Source of the DNA: Oscillospiraceae bacterium
GTDB lineage: Bacteria; Bacillota; Clostridia; Oscillospirales; Oscillospiraceae
DNA length: 64,000 bases
Direction of reading: 5' to 3'
Assembly (NCBI GenBank): GCA_031261325.1
Contig: JAISKH010000027.1
Span: 1 to 64,000 of the forward strand
Within the stretch, counting starts at the first letter, position 1; each line of letters begins with the position of its first letter. The notes under the pieces were generated by a model, which worked only from the letters and a program-made list of their open reading frames with translations, had not been told where the DNA came from and did not search any database. A program made the translations under genes and the position numbers. Positions 31,460 to 39,469 of the stretch are shown here, piece by piece.

Positions 31460-32191
31460 TCAATCACCTTTTGTCAGCATGACCGCCGCCACGCCCGCTA
31501 CTGGGGCTGTGTCGCAGCGGAGTATGCGCGCGCCGAGCGATATTGAGCGCAGCCCGAGCCGAGTCGCGGTCGCCGCTTCCTCAGGCGTGAAGCCGCCCTC
31601 GGAGCCTGTGACGATGGAGACGGACTTGAAGTCCTCGCGGAGCGCGTCGCGCAAGTGCAAATTTTGCTCGCCCTCGTAGAAGAACAGCGGGAGTTCGGCG
31701 GTTGCGGCTTGGCGTATCGCGTCCTCGTATGTCTCCGCGAATGTTACGGGCGGAATTTTGCCGCGCCGAGATTGCTCCGCCGCGCTGCGCGATATAGCTT
31801 GCAGGCGGGTTACGCGCGCCGCGAGAGCTTCCCGTGACGGGCGGGCGACGCAACGCTCCGACTGAAACAGCGTGAATGAAGTTGCGCCCAGTTCGACGCA
31901 TTTTTGCACCGCGTAGTCGAGCTTGTCGCCCTTTGCGAGCGCGATGTATACCGCGCAGGCGACGCGCGGCTCGCCGAGCGACGGGGTTTTGGCGACGACC
32001 AGCGCGATGGGCGGTTCCTTGCCGCGAGCGGACGCGGTTACGCGGCAGTTGTAGTCCCAACCCGCGCCGTCGCACAGGGTAAATTCCTCGCCGTCACGCA
32101 AGCGCAGGGCGCGAATATGCGCCGCGACTTCGCCCGTGAGCGTAATATCGCCGCCCACGGCGAGGGGCGAGTCAACAAAAAAACGAGGCAT
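31460..32191 (-). CDS. rsmE: 16S rRNA (uracil1498-N3)-methyltransferase RsmE
   Basis: A 243-residue SPOUT methyltransferase that modifies U1498 of 16S rRNA. The N-terminus MPRFFVDSPLAVGGDITLTG is the PUA-like start. The SAM-binding knot is seen in SIVTGSEGGFTPEEAATATR and LGARILRCDTAPVAGVAAVM, which are the diagnostic motifs. The ATG at 32191 has AAGAGGAACGTGT upstream, favouring it over the start at 32221. The family length is usual (about 240). Confidence 0.93.
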   Translation of the reverse strand: MPRFFVDSPLAVGGDITLTGEVAAHIRALRLRDGEEFTLCDGAGWDYNCRVTASARGKEPPIALVVAKTPSLGEPRVACAVYIALAKGDKLDYAVQKCVELGATSFTLFQSERCVARPSREALAARVTRLQAISRSAAEQSRRGKIPPVTFAETYEDAIRQAATAELPLFFYEGEQNLHLRDALREDFKSVSIVTGSEGGFTPEEAATATRLGLRSISLGARILRCDTAPVAGVAAVMLTKGD

Positions 32192-32306
32192 ACACGTTCC
32201 TCTTTTCGATAATATTACCATTCTAACAGAAAACGCTCACCCTTGCAAGTGCGGCGGCATATTATGGACTATCGAACCAACGCCGAAAAGTGAGGATAGT
32301 GATTTT

Positions 32307-33122
32307 ATGGAAAGAACCGAAGCGCCATTTAACAGAGCGGAGTTCGACCGCGTGTGGCAGCGCGTATCGCCGCCGGAAACTGCGGCGGTTGCGCCGACGA
32401 CAGCCGCGCAGCTCTCGCCGATAACGCCGATTCAGTCAGCCGCCGCCGCGCCGATTGCAACGCCGCCCGCGTCTGTTGCGGAGATAAAGGTTGCGGCACC
32501 GAAAGTGATTGCACAGCCCGTTGCGGAAACCGTCGTGCGGGAGACGGTTGTAACGCCCGTCGCGCAGGCGTCCGAGGTTTCGCCCGCGACGTATAGCGGC
32601 ACGTCGAACAGCGAGGTTTCGCCCGACGTGTACAGCGGTAAGTCGAACGGCGAGGTTTCGCCTGACGTGTATGAGAACAACAGCGGGGGAGTGTTGGGCG
32701 CGGCGACGAAGGAGGACACGGAAATTGCGCGTCTGCGCGACTTTATGGACCGCGAGAGCGAGGCGGCTCGATATTACTGCCTGCTCGCGAAGCGGTGCAG
32801 AGGGCAGTTCGCGCGCATATGCCGATGCTTGGCGGAGGACTGCAAGTGCTCGATTCGCGCGCTGAACGCCAAGTACTTTATACGCACGGGCGAGATGTAT
32901 GACCCGTCGTCGTCGGTTTCGCCGACGGGTTCCCCGAGTGAGGCTTTGCGCCGCGCTTGTGCAGAGGAAAACAGGCTGTACGACGACTATCTGCGCGCCG
33001 CGGAGACGACGAATTACCCCGACCTTGCCGAGCTTTACACGCGCTGTGCCTGTGCGGCGCAGAAGCGCGCGAGAACGGCGGAACGACTGCTGTCCTGCCT
33101 GATGGAGCAATATTCCTGTTAG
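32307..33122 (+). CDS. Ferritin-like-domain protein with repeat linker
   Basis: A 271-residue protein. Residues 1-88 are Ala/Pro/Val-rich and probably disordered. Residues ~89-127 hold three near-repeats EVSPATYSGTSN, EVSPDVYSGKSN and EVSPDVYENNS. Residues ~135-271 form a four-helix ferritin-like domain (ESEAARYYCLLAKRCRG, RALNAKYFIRTGEMY, AEENRLYDDYLRAAE) rich in Cys. Such domains in Clostridia are of unknown role; metal ligands are not complete enough to claim iron binding. GAGGATAGTG precedes the ATG. It lies alone on the plus strand and converges on rnmV, with only 1 bp between the stop codons. Confidence 0.65.
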   Translation: MERTEAPFNRAEFDRVWQRVSPPETAAVAPTTAAQLSPITPIQSAAAAPIATPPASVAEIKVAAPKVIAQPVAETVVRETVVTPVAQASEVSPATYSGTSNSEVSPDVYSGKSNGEVSPDVYENNSGGVLGAATKEDTEIARLRDFMDRESEAARYYCLLAKRCRGQFARICRCLAEDCKCSIRALNAKYFIRTGEMYDPSSSVSPTGSPSEALRRACAEENRLYDDYLRAAETTNYPDLAELYTRCACAAQKRARTAERLLSCLMEQYSC

Positions 33123-33123
33123 A

Positions 33124-33735
33124 CTACATATCGGCGACGAGAGCCGAAAATTCCGCGCGCGTCATCGTGAGGTTAACGACCTCAAGCAAGCCGTTTGCCG
33201 TTAATCGCGACGGCAAGGAAAGCCGCGCAAGCAGCTCCGCCCGACGAGCGGAGCTGTCCCGCGTTCCGGTAAGCCCCAAAGCGTAGAAATCAGCCTTAGT
33301 AAAAGGCGCGTCACCCGTCCCCGAATTGTCAATTGTCAATTGTTCATTGTCAATTGTAAATGTTGCTCCCGCGCGCTCCAACGCCGCGACTATGACCTCG
33401 GGCGACATGCCCTCAACGCCGAGCTTACCCTCCTTGGACGGGGCGCGCTTGCGGCGTTCGCGCCCGCGCACGTCGGGAATATACGCGTGCTTAACGTTCG
33501 TGCCGCCGAGCATACCTTTCAGGTGGTTGCGAATGAGGAAGCCCGCGCCGTCGCTGTCCGTCAGTATGATAAGTCCGCGCGCCGCCGCCAGTCGGCGGAG
33601 GAGAGCTACCTTTTCCTCGTCCGAGAACACGCCGAAGCCCGACGTTTCGATGACCGTCGCGTCCACGGCTTGCGCCACGGTGTTTTTGTCGTACCGCCCC
33701 TCAACGACGATAACTTCCGCAACGCGCCGCTTCAT
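33124..33735 (-). CDS. rnmV: Ribonuclease M5 (toprim) with heptamer-repeat insertion
   Basis: A 203-residue RNase M5, which matures 5S rRNA in Firmicutes. The toprim motifs are visible: EVIVVEGRYDKNTVAQAVDA (catalytic Glu) and GLIILTDSDGAGFLIRNHL (DxD). The following YIPDVRGRERRKRAPSKEGK is the usual basic part, and SPEVIVAALERAGA is the start of the C-terminal domain. Residues ~127-138 (TIDNEQLTIDN) are encoded by a heptamer-repeat block (33324-33357) in frame and look foreign to the family. The ATG overlaps the holA stop by 4 bp (translational coupling). Confidence 0.87.
   Translation of the reverse strand: MKRRVAEVIVVEGRYDKNTVAQAVDATVIETSGFGVFSDEEKVALLRRLAAARGLIILTDSDGAGFLIRNHLKGMLGGTNVKHAYIPDVRGRERRKRAPSKEGKLGVEGMSPEVIVAALERAGATFTIDNEQLTIDNSGTGDAPFTKADFYALGLTGTRDSSARRAELLARLSLPSRLTANGLLEVVNLTMTRAEFSALVADM
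33324..33357. repeat. Heptamer repeat inside rnmV
   Basis: AATTGTCAATTGTCAATTG followed by TTCATTGTCAATTGT, i.e. five heptamer-like units on the plus strand, inside the coding sequence of the RNase M5 gene. The block adds about eleven codons without breaking the frame. Confidence 0.85.
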
Positions 33736-34760
33736 GCCGCCGCCAATCGGGTCAGCAGCAGCACGAGGTCGCCGGAGTCGCCGCCGCTATTCAGGCGGTA
33801 AGCCGTTTCCGCGCACAACAGCACCCATTTGCGGCATTGCGCGAAGGTCATGCGCCGCGCGGAGTTGAGAGCGTTGCGCGCCTGCCAGTCGTTGCGGATA
33901 CCGCTGATTGACATCAGCTCCGCCGTGCCGAGTGATTGCTCCACACACAGACGCGCCGCGAGCAGGTGACGCGCCTTCAGCGTGAATTGATATATGAGCT
34001 TCTGCGGCGGCTCACGCATGGCGAGCAGGTCGGCGAGCACCTCCGCCGCGCGGTCAAACTTGCGCTCCGCGAGCGCGTCCGTCATGTTATACGCCACGGC
34101 TTCAACCGTCGGCTCCACCATCGCGTCTATGTCCGCGCGCGTCACCGCGACGCCCTTGGAGTAAGCCGCGAGCTTTTCAATCTCCGTGAGCAGGGGAGTC
34201 ATCAGCCCGCCCGTCATGAACGCGAGATACTCCGCCGTGTCCTTGTCGCAGGTCTTGCCGCGCTCCTTAAAATGGCGGCGAATCCACGTCGCGAGCTTGG
34301 ACTGCTCCTGACGCTCAAACTCCACGACCTCCGCGTGCTTCAGCAGCTGCGACACGGCTTTCAGCCGCTTGTCGGGCTTGAACGCCACGGTGTCGTAAAT
34401 GAACACGGCGCAGGTGTATTCGGGCATGTCCGCGAACATTTCGGCGAGCGACGCTAGGTCGTCCTCCCCGCGCTTGAAAATGTCGAAGTCGCGCACCTCA
34501 ATCAGCGTCATGTCCGCGAACACGGGAAAGGTTTCCGCCGTGTCGCGCAGAGTGTTAACGGACAGGCTCGCGCCCTCCAGCCGACGGTAGTTGAAGCCGT
34601 CAAGCCCCTCGGGGACTACACGTTCGCGCAACGCGGCGACGCAATGCTCCAGCATGTAACGCTCCTCACCATGGAAAATATACAGGCGCGACAGCTCGCC
34701 GCGCGCGATTTGCGCGAGCAGCTCCGTCGCCCGCGCGGAATTATCAGCTTTTTTCGCCAT
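33732..34760 (-). CDS. holA: DNA polymerase III subunit delta HolA
   Basis: A 342-residue clamp-loader delta subunit. Characteristic segments are LYIFHGEERYMLEHCVAALR, FPVFADMTLIEVRDF, and a C-terminal helical collar domain (AEVLADLLAMREPPQKLIYQ; MTFAQCRKWVLLCAETAYRL). AGGATTGACA precedes the ATG. The comEC-holA order is conserved in many Firmicutes. The frame stays open upstream to 35063, but that part lies in comEC on another frame and is a shadow. Confidence 0.9.
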   Translation of the reverse strand: MAKKADNSARATELLAQIARGELSRLYIFHGEERYMLEHCVAALRERVVPEGLDGFNYRRLEGASLSVNTLRDTAETFPVFADMTLIEVRDFDIFKRGEDDLASLAEMFADMPEYTCAVFIYDTVAFKPDKRLKAVSQLLKHAEVVEFERQEQSKLATWIRRHFKERGKTCDKDTAEYLAFMTGGLMTPLLTEIEKLAAYSKGVAVTRADIDAMVEPTVEAVAYNMTDALAERKFDRAAEVLADLLAMREPPQKLIYQFTLKARHLLAARLCVEQSLGTAELMSISGIRNDWQARNALNSARRMTFAQCRKWVLLCAETAYRLNSGGDSGDLVLLLTRLAAA

Positions 34761-34762
34761 TG

Positions 34763-37030
34763 TCAATCCTCCGTATTCGCCGTTAAATTCACCGTGATGC
34801 TGCCGTGTAAATCCGTTCTGTAGACCTCCGCGCCGAATCGCTCCAGCCGCGCAAGCGCCGCGTTTGGCGGCGGCTCGTCCGCGCCGTATGATAATAGCGC
34901 CGCGAGCGGAACCGTGCGCCCGAGCAGGTTCGCGGTCAGCGACGAGCCGCTGTCGGCGACGATTAGCCCGAGCGTCGGCAGCTCCGCGCGGTCGAGCAGC
35001 GCGAACTCCGACGCGGTTCCGCCGCCGCCGAGTATGAGCGCGTCCCGCCCGTCCCGCGAGCACAGGACGGCGAGGGAATTTGTGTCGCCGTATGCCGCGA
35101 ACAGCGAAACCGTTGCGCCGCCAAGGTTCAACTGTGCGTCACCCGCGACTGTTACTATTTCGGTTCCCGCGTCCGCCGCGATTGTGAGCAGCTCGGGCGC
35201 GTCGTTGTCGTCATACGGCGGCACAATCAGCGTTTTGACGCGCACGCGTTGCAGGAGAAGCTCCGCGCCGCTTGAGTGCGCGTCGTCCCACGCGGTCAGG
35301 AGCAGCGCGTCGGCGTTCAGCCCGTTTGCGAGCAGGTAATCCGCCGCGTCGCCGCCTATGCTGCCGCTTGTGCCGCCGCAATCGACGACGGCGGTTGCGA
35401 AGCCGGACGTTACGACGAGACTGCGTCCCGCGCCGGCGTTTAGCGCGGTGACGGTCATTGCGTCCTGCGGGGTTATGGCTCGCGTGAACGTCAGCGCGAC
35501 GGCGAGTGCGGCGACCATTGCGCAGAGGGGAGCGATAAGCTGCTTGCCCTTGCCGCGCAGGGCGAAATAGGCGGCGAGGAGGAGATACGCGTAGGCGAGC
35601 CACGCGATTACGTATCGGTTCGACGTATAAACCGCCGCGAGAGGTACGCGCGACAGCACGCGCACAGCCCACAAAATGAAGCGCGCGAGCGGCGCGGTAA
35701 GCCATGCCGCCGCCTGCCCGAGGAAGTTCGCGGTCAGACCGAGCACGCCCGCGATTGCGCCGCCGCAGAACGCGTATGACACCGCCCACAGCGTCACGAT
35801 ATTCGTAACGGGCGCGATGAGCGACACGTAGCCGAAGTAAAGCGTCGTGAGCGGAGTCGTCAGCGCGAGCGCGCCCAGCGTTGTGGATATGCTCGCGATG
35901 AGGAAGCCATAAATCGCGCGGAGCGGCTTTACGCGCTCAAGCGCGGTACCGGCGGCGGCGAGGGTCATGCGCGCGTGCAGACGCGTGCTTATTATGACGA
36001 TGCCGAGCGTGGAGACGAATGAGAGCTGCAAACCTACGCTGCCGACGGACTCGGGGTTTGCAATCAGCAGAACGGCGAGCGCGGCGAGGACGCTCGTCAT
36101 GCTGTCGCTTTCGCGGTTCAGCAGGGGAGCGGTGAGGACGAAGAGCTGCATGATAACGGCGCGGACGAGTGACGGAACGAACCCCGCCGCCGCCATGAAA
36201 AACAGCAGCACGGGGAGCGCGAAAAACGCGAGCCGCCGCTTGTCGCGCACGAGCAGACTGATAAGCCCGAGCAGGAACGACACGTGCATTCCCGACACGG
36301 AGACGACATGCGAAACGCCCGTCGTGCCGAGTGCCGCGCCGAGCGCCGCGTCTCCGTAAAGCTCGCCCGTGTCGCCGATTACGAGCGCGCGCATGAACGG
36401 CGACAAATCGGGTGAGAATAGCTCCGCGAGCTTTGCGCTGACGGCGTGGGCGAAGAGCGCGGGCAGGTGGTGCAGGCGCGACTGCGCGCCCGTTACCTCA
36501 ACCTCGCCCGAGACTGTCGCGCGGAGCGCGTATCCGCGTGCCGTGAAGCGGTCGGTTTCAACGCCGAGCGACATGTCCGCGCGGCGCAGAGTTGCGATGA
36601 AGTCAATTTTGTCGCCGGGTTCGAGCGGCTTTTCGCCGCCGTAATACACGACGGCGCGGAACGACCTGCCGCCGACGGTCAACCGCGCGTCAAACCGTGA
36701 GTTCGGCTCCGCGCGCTCGGGGTATGACAGCACGACGGCGGTAACGGCGACGCGCTTGCCCTCAAGCCCGCGCGCGGGTGCGAGAATCGCCGCGTCATAT
36801 GTCGCGCTCCACAGGAAGCCGAGCGCGAGGGCGAACGCCACAGCAGTCGCGCGCCGCCGCACCTCACGCGGGAGCAGCAGACACGGCAGCGAGAGCACGG
36901 CGCAAATTGCCGCCGCGAGCACGAGCAGGCGCGAGGGTATGGCGTAGTGCGCGAGCGTTACAGCGGCGGAAAACGCGCCGCAGACGAACGCGAGTCTACG
37001 CATTGTAATATGCCGTGTCCACCGACGCAC
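34763..37030 (-). CDS. comEC: DNA internalization protein ComEC/Rec2
   Basis: A 755-residue membrane channel for single-stranded DNA uptake in competence. It has hydrophobic segments, an OB-like DUF4131 region (KRVAVTAVVLSYPERAEPNS), the competence core (ALVIGDTGELYGDA...GTTGVSHVVSVSGMHVSFL) and a C-terminal metallo-beta-lactamase-like domain. In that last domain the usual SHPDADHIGG motif reads TAWDDAHSSG, so two metal ligands are missing. A GTG at 37030 has AAGGAATTGAG upstream; an ATG at 37072 gives 14 more residues. It is followed by holA 2 bp after the stop. A nuclease role is doubtful; channel function may remain. Confidence 0.85.
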   Translation of the reverse strand: MRRWTRHITMRRLAFVCGAFSAAVTLAHYAIPSRLLVLAAAICAVLSLPCLLLPREVRRRATAVAFALALGFLWSATYDAAILAPARGLEGKRVAVTAVVLSYPERAEPNSRFDARLTVGGRSFRAVVYYGGEKPLEPGDKIDFIATLRRADMSLGVETDRFTARGYALRATVSGEVEVTGAQSRLHHLPALFAHAVSAKLAELFSPDLSPFMRALVIGDTGELYGDAALGAALGTTGVSHVVSVSGMHVSFLLGLISLLVRDKRRLAFFALPVLLFFMAAAGFVPSLVRAVIMQLFVLTAPLLNRESDSMTSVLAALAVLLIANPESVGSVGLQLSFVSTLGIVIISTRLHARMTLAAAGTALERVKPLRAIYGFLIASISTTLGALALTTPLTTLYFGYVSLIAPVTNIVTLWAVSYAFCGGAIAGVLGLTANFLGQAAAWLTAPLARFILWAVRVLSRVPLAAVYTSNRYVIAWLAYAYLLLAAYFALRGKGKQLIAPLCAMVAALAVALTFTRAITPQDAMTVTALNAGAGRSLVVTSGFATAVVDCGGTSGSIGGDAADYLLANGLNADALLLTAWDDAHSSGAELLLQRVRVKTLIVPPYDDNDAPELLTIAADAGTEIVTVAGDAQLNLGGATVSLFAAYGDTNSLAVLCSRDGRDALILGGGGTASEFALLDRAELPTLGLIVADSGSSLTANLLGRTVPLAALLSYGADEPPPNAALARLERFGAEVYRTDLHGSITVNLTANTED

Positions 37031-37162
37031 CTCAATTCCTTGGATTACTTGCGCTCTGACGCTATAAGTCATTGAGACTATATCATTTTTGCGCCGCTGT
37101 TGTCAATGGAATACGGCGCGGCTCTCGGCGTTTGCGTTCCGTCAACATTTACAAAACGTTGC

Positions 37163-37191
37163 TTGCAATTTCGGGGGGAATGGTGTATATT
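37163..37191 (+). promoter_or_regulatory. Sigma-A-type promoter of an SDR gene
   Basis: TTGCAA (37163-37168), 17 bp, TATATT (37186-37191), 66 bp before the start codon at 37257. Confidence 0.65.
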
Positions 37192-37256
37192 AACAGTATA
37201 AAATTACCGCCGATTGCGCGCGGAAATGCCAATAATTTACGAAAAGGGGTACTGCA

Positions 37257-38246
37257 ATGAAAGAATTTAAGGGGAAAGTCGTATTTATAGCGGGCGGCGG
37301 CTCCGGCGCGGGACTGGGGCAGGCGGAGCTTTTCGGCTCGCTCGGCAGCAGGGTTGTAATCGCGGACATTCGCAAGGACCACCTTGCCGACGCCGTGAGA
37401 AAACTGTCGGCTAAGGGCATTGACGTGCTCCCTATTCAGCTTGACCTTACGGACCGCAAGGCGTATGCCGTCGCCGCCGACTTGGTTGAGATTAAATTCG
37501 GCACGCCGCCGGAGCTTGTTATACTGACCGCCGGCGTTAATACATTCGGTCCCGCCGAAGCGACGACGTTTGAGGACTTTGATTGGGTTATGGGCGTGTG
37601 TCTCGGCGGCGTTATCAACGGGCTTGTAACGTTCGTGCCGCGCATGATTAAGGCGGGCATTAGGGGGCATATCGCGGCTGTGTCGAGCATGGGCGCGTTT
37701 ATGGGCGGTCCCGGCTGTGCGCCGTATTCGGCGGCTAAGGCGGCGGTTAACAACCTGATGGAGAGCTATTACCAGTCGCTGAAGGATTACGGCATCGGCG
37801 TAACTGTGCAATGCCCGGGCAATATAAACTCCAACATTTGGGACGCGGTTGCGACGCGCCCCGCGCACCTGCAAAACACGGGGTACAACGTGAGCGACAA
37901 GACCAAGGCAGTTCTGAAGAGCATTCACTCCGAGGGGATAAACCCCGTCGAGCTGGCGATGCAGCTTAAGATTGCGATTGAGAACGAGCAGTTTTTGACG
38001 ATTCCGATGGACAATCCCGAGCAGATGCTGCGCAGTCTGTACGAGACGTATATCAATTACTCCACGCCGGAGGGCATGAAGCGAATCGCGGAGGCGCAAA
38101 AGGCGCAGCAGGAAATGGCGCGTAAGATGGCAGAGGAAAACGCCGACAAGGCTCCCGTCGGCTTTGAGTCGTATGAGGGCACGGGCTACGGCAAGGCGCG
38201 CGGCGATATTGATTGGCTGCCGGAGGGGAAGAAGTTTCGGGGGTAA
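37257..38246 (+). CDS. SDR family oxidoreductase with extended C-terminus
   Basis: A 329-residue short-chain dehydrogenase. The Rossmann motif is AGGGSGAGLGQ (residues ~12-22, a spaced Gly pattern), then VVIADIRKD (Asp at the end of beta-2, suggesting NAD+), LTAGVNTFGP, catalytic Ser in AAVSSMGAF, and YSAAKAAV (YxxxK). The ~60 residues after the core contain a charged helix (KRIAEAQKAQQEMARKMAEE) not usual in the family. AAGGGG precedes the ATG; the gene has its own promoter and terminator. The stop TAA runs into a heptamer repeat. Substrate is unknown. Confidence 0.87.
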   Translation: MKEFKGKVVFIAGGGSGAGLGQAELFGSLGSRVVIADIRKDHLADAVRKLSAKGIDVLPIQLDLTDRKAYAVAADLVEIKFGTPPELVILTAGVNTFGPAEATTFEDFDWVMGVCLGGVINGLVTFVPRMIKAGIRGHIAAVSSMGAFMGGPGCAPYSAAKAAVNNLMESYYQSLKDYGIGVTVQCPGNINSNIWDAVATRPAHLQNTGYNVSDKTKAVLKSIHSEGINPVELAMQLKIAIENEQFLTIPMDNPEQMLRSLYETYINYSTPEGMKRIAEAQKAQQEMARKMAEENADKAPVGFESYEGTGYGKARGDIDWLPEGKKFRG

Positions 38247-38277
38247 TTGACAGTTGACAGTTGACAATTGACAATGG
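38245..38277 (+). repeat. Heptamer repeat starting in a stop codon
   Basis: AATTGACAGTTGACAGTTG followed by ACAATTGACAATGG: four to five heptamer units that begin inside the TAA stop codon of the SDR gene (TAATTGACAG). The same junction is found at the end of the MATE gene near 8096. Confidence 0.85.
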
Positions 38278-38308
38278 TTGTGTCCGCTTTGCGGACTTGT
38301 TTGAGATT

Positions 38309-38336
38309 AAACGCCGCCTTTTGGCGGCGTTTTTTT
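38309..38336. terminator. Intrinsic terminator between converging genes
   Basis: ACGCCGCC (38311-38318), loop TTTT, GGCGGCGT (38323-38330), then six T; AA precedes. The last T residues overlap the stop codon of the minus-strand gene ending at 38335. A smaller hairpin GTCCGCTTTGCGGAC lies just before (38282-38296). Confidence 0.88.
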
Positions 38337-39435
38337 AGTATTCTTGGGTTATTGCGGGGTCTTCTTCGGGTGGGTACAGTAGGTCGAAGTAGTCCTCTAT
38401 TCGGGAGGAGGCATAGGCGCGGGCGGTGATTTCAACGTACTGGTAGTAGTAGGCTTCGCCCTCGTTTATGTAGTCCGCAAAGCCGTCGCGGAATTGCCGC
38501 GCGTCCCAGAACATCATCAGGTTGCTGTACTGCTCGCCCGCGAGCCTAAGCACCTCGCACACGCGGTCCTGATAGTGGTGATACATCTCGTGCAGCACGG
38601 TCGTCAGGCAGGAGCTCATGCTGTCGCGCTCCAAATGCTCGAGCGAGAAGGTTATCATCGTTTTTGCGCCGGAATAGTGCCCGAGCACGTCGGGAGAAAG
38701 CACGTCGGCACAGAGCTGCGGCACGTCGGGCGTGCCGAGATGTGCGGCTTCGCGGTTCGCGATGATTTGCATAACATCGAGCCGCTCGTTCAGCGTGAGC
38801 GTGTCCCACACGTCCTCGTGCAGGTATGTCAGGAAGCTCAAGTCCTCCTCGGGTTCGGGTTCGTTGTCGCCGTCGTTCGAGACTCCCGCCGCGACCTTAG
38901 GCGCGACGCCGGGCGTTGTAATCCGTCCCGAGCCGAACACGGAGAACACGCACACGACGACAAGGCACAGCGCGAGCGACGCGCCGAGTACGCGCCCGGA
39001 GACGACCGCGCCGTTACGCAAACGCCGCAGGATTATCGAAAATCTCGCGTATTCGTTTTCTATCGGGTTGGAGAGGAACAGCCAGAAAATGACGGCTGCG
39101 GCGGCGGCGGTTAAGCCCGCGAGCACCCACGAAAGCGTTGGGTAATAACGGCAAAGCTCAAAGAAGCTCATCACTCCGACGGCGAACAGCGCGTTGAACA
39201 CAACGCTGACGCCGTTGCGCCACCGCCGACATGTAAGAAGCAGACCGATTACGTTGCCGACGACGCACAGCACGAGAAACAGCCCCGTCGTCGCCGTCAT
39301 GGACATGACCTTGCCGGAGAACGGCAGCACCAACGGCGAGAGCAGCACCTTTCTGTACCACGTCAACAGAACGACGCACATAATCAATTGAGCCAGAATG
39401 AAGTCAAAAAGCTCCATACTGTTTTTGCTTTTCAC
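38335..39435 (-). CDS. Membrane protein with HExxH motif (putative metalloprotease)
   Basis: A 366-residue protein. The first ~170 residues hold about five hydrophobic segments (FILAQLIMCVVLLTWY, GLFLVLCVVGNVIGLLLT, others). Residues ~195-366 are soluble and contain LTTVLHEMYHHYQDRV, an HExxH zinc motif followed by a second His. The motif and nearby acidic residues suggest a zinc metalloprotease facing one side of the membrane; I do not recognise the family. The start is GTG with AAAGGAAGCGTC upstream. The stop lies in the terminator shared with the converging SDR gene. Confidence 0.65.
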   Translation of the reverse strand: MKSKNSMELFDFILAQLIMCVVLLTWYRKVLLSPLVLPFSGKVMSMTATTGLFLVLCVVGNVIGLLLTCRRWRNGVSVVFNALFAVGVMSFFELCRYYPTLSWVLAGLTAAAAAVIFWLFLSNPIENEYARFSIILRRLRNGAVVSGRVLGASLALCLVVVCVFSVFGSGRITTPGVAPKVAAGVSNDGDNEPEPEEDLSFLTYLHEDVWDTLTLNERLDVMQIIANREAAHLGTPDVPQLCADVLSPDVLGHYSGAKTMITFSLEHLERDSMSSCLTTVLHEMYHHYQDRVCEVLRLAGEQYSNLMMFWDARQFRDGFADYINEGEAYYYQYVEITARAYASSRIEDYFDLLYPPEEDPAITQEY

Positions 39436-39469
39436 GACGCTTCCTTTCCCACAAATGTTACCCTTATTT

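Noticed and set aside
37149-38267. Minus-strand frame of 372 codons opposite the SDR gene, starting MSTVNCQLPP
   Set aside because: Its start lies in the heptamer repeat, which gives the same artificial N-terminus elsewhere; the SDR gene on the other strand has full motifs.
38494-39114. Plus-strand frame of 206 codons opposite the metalloprotease-like gene
   Set aside because: Antisense shadow rich in Arg, His and Val with no start signal.
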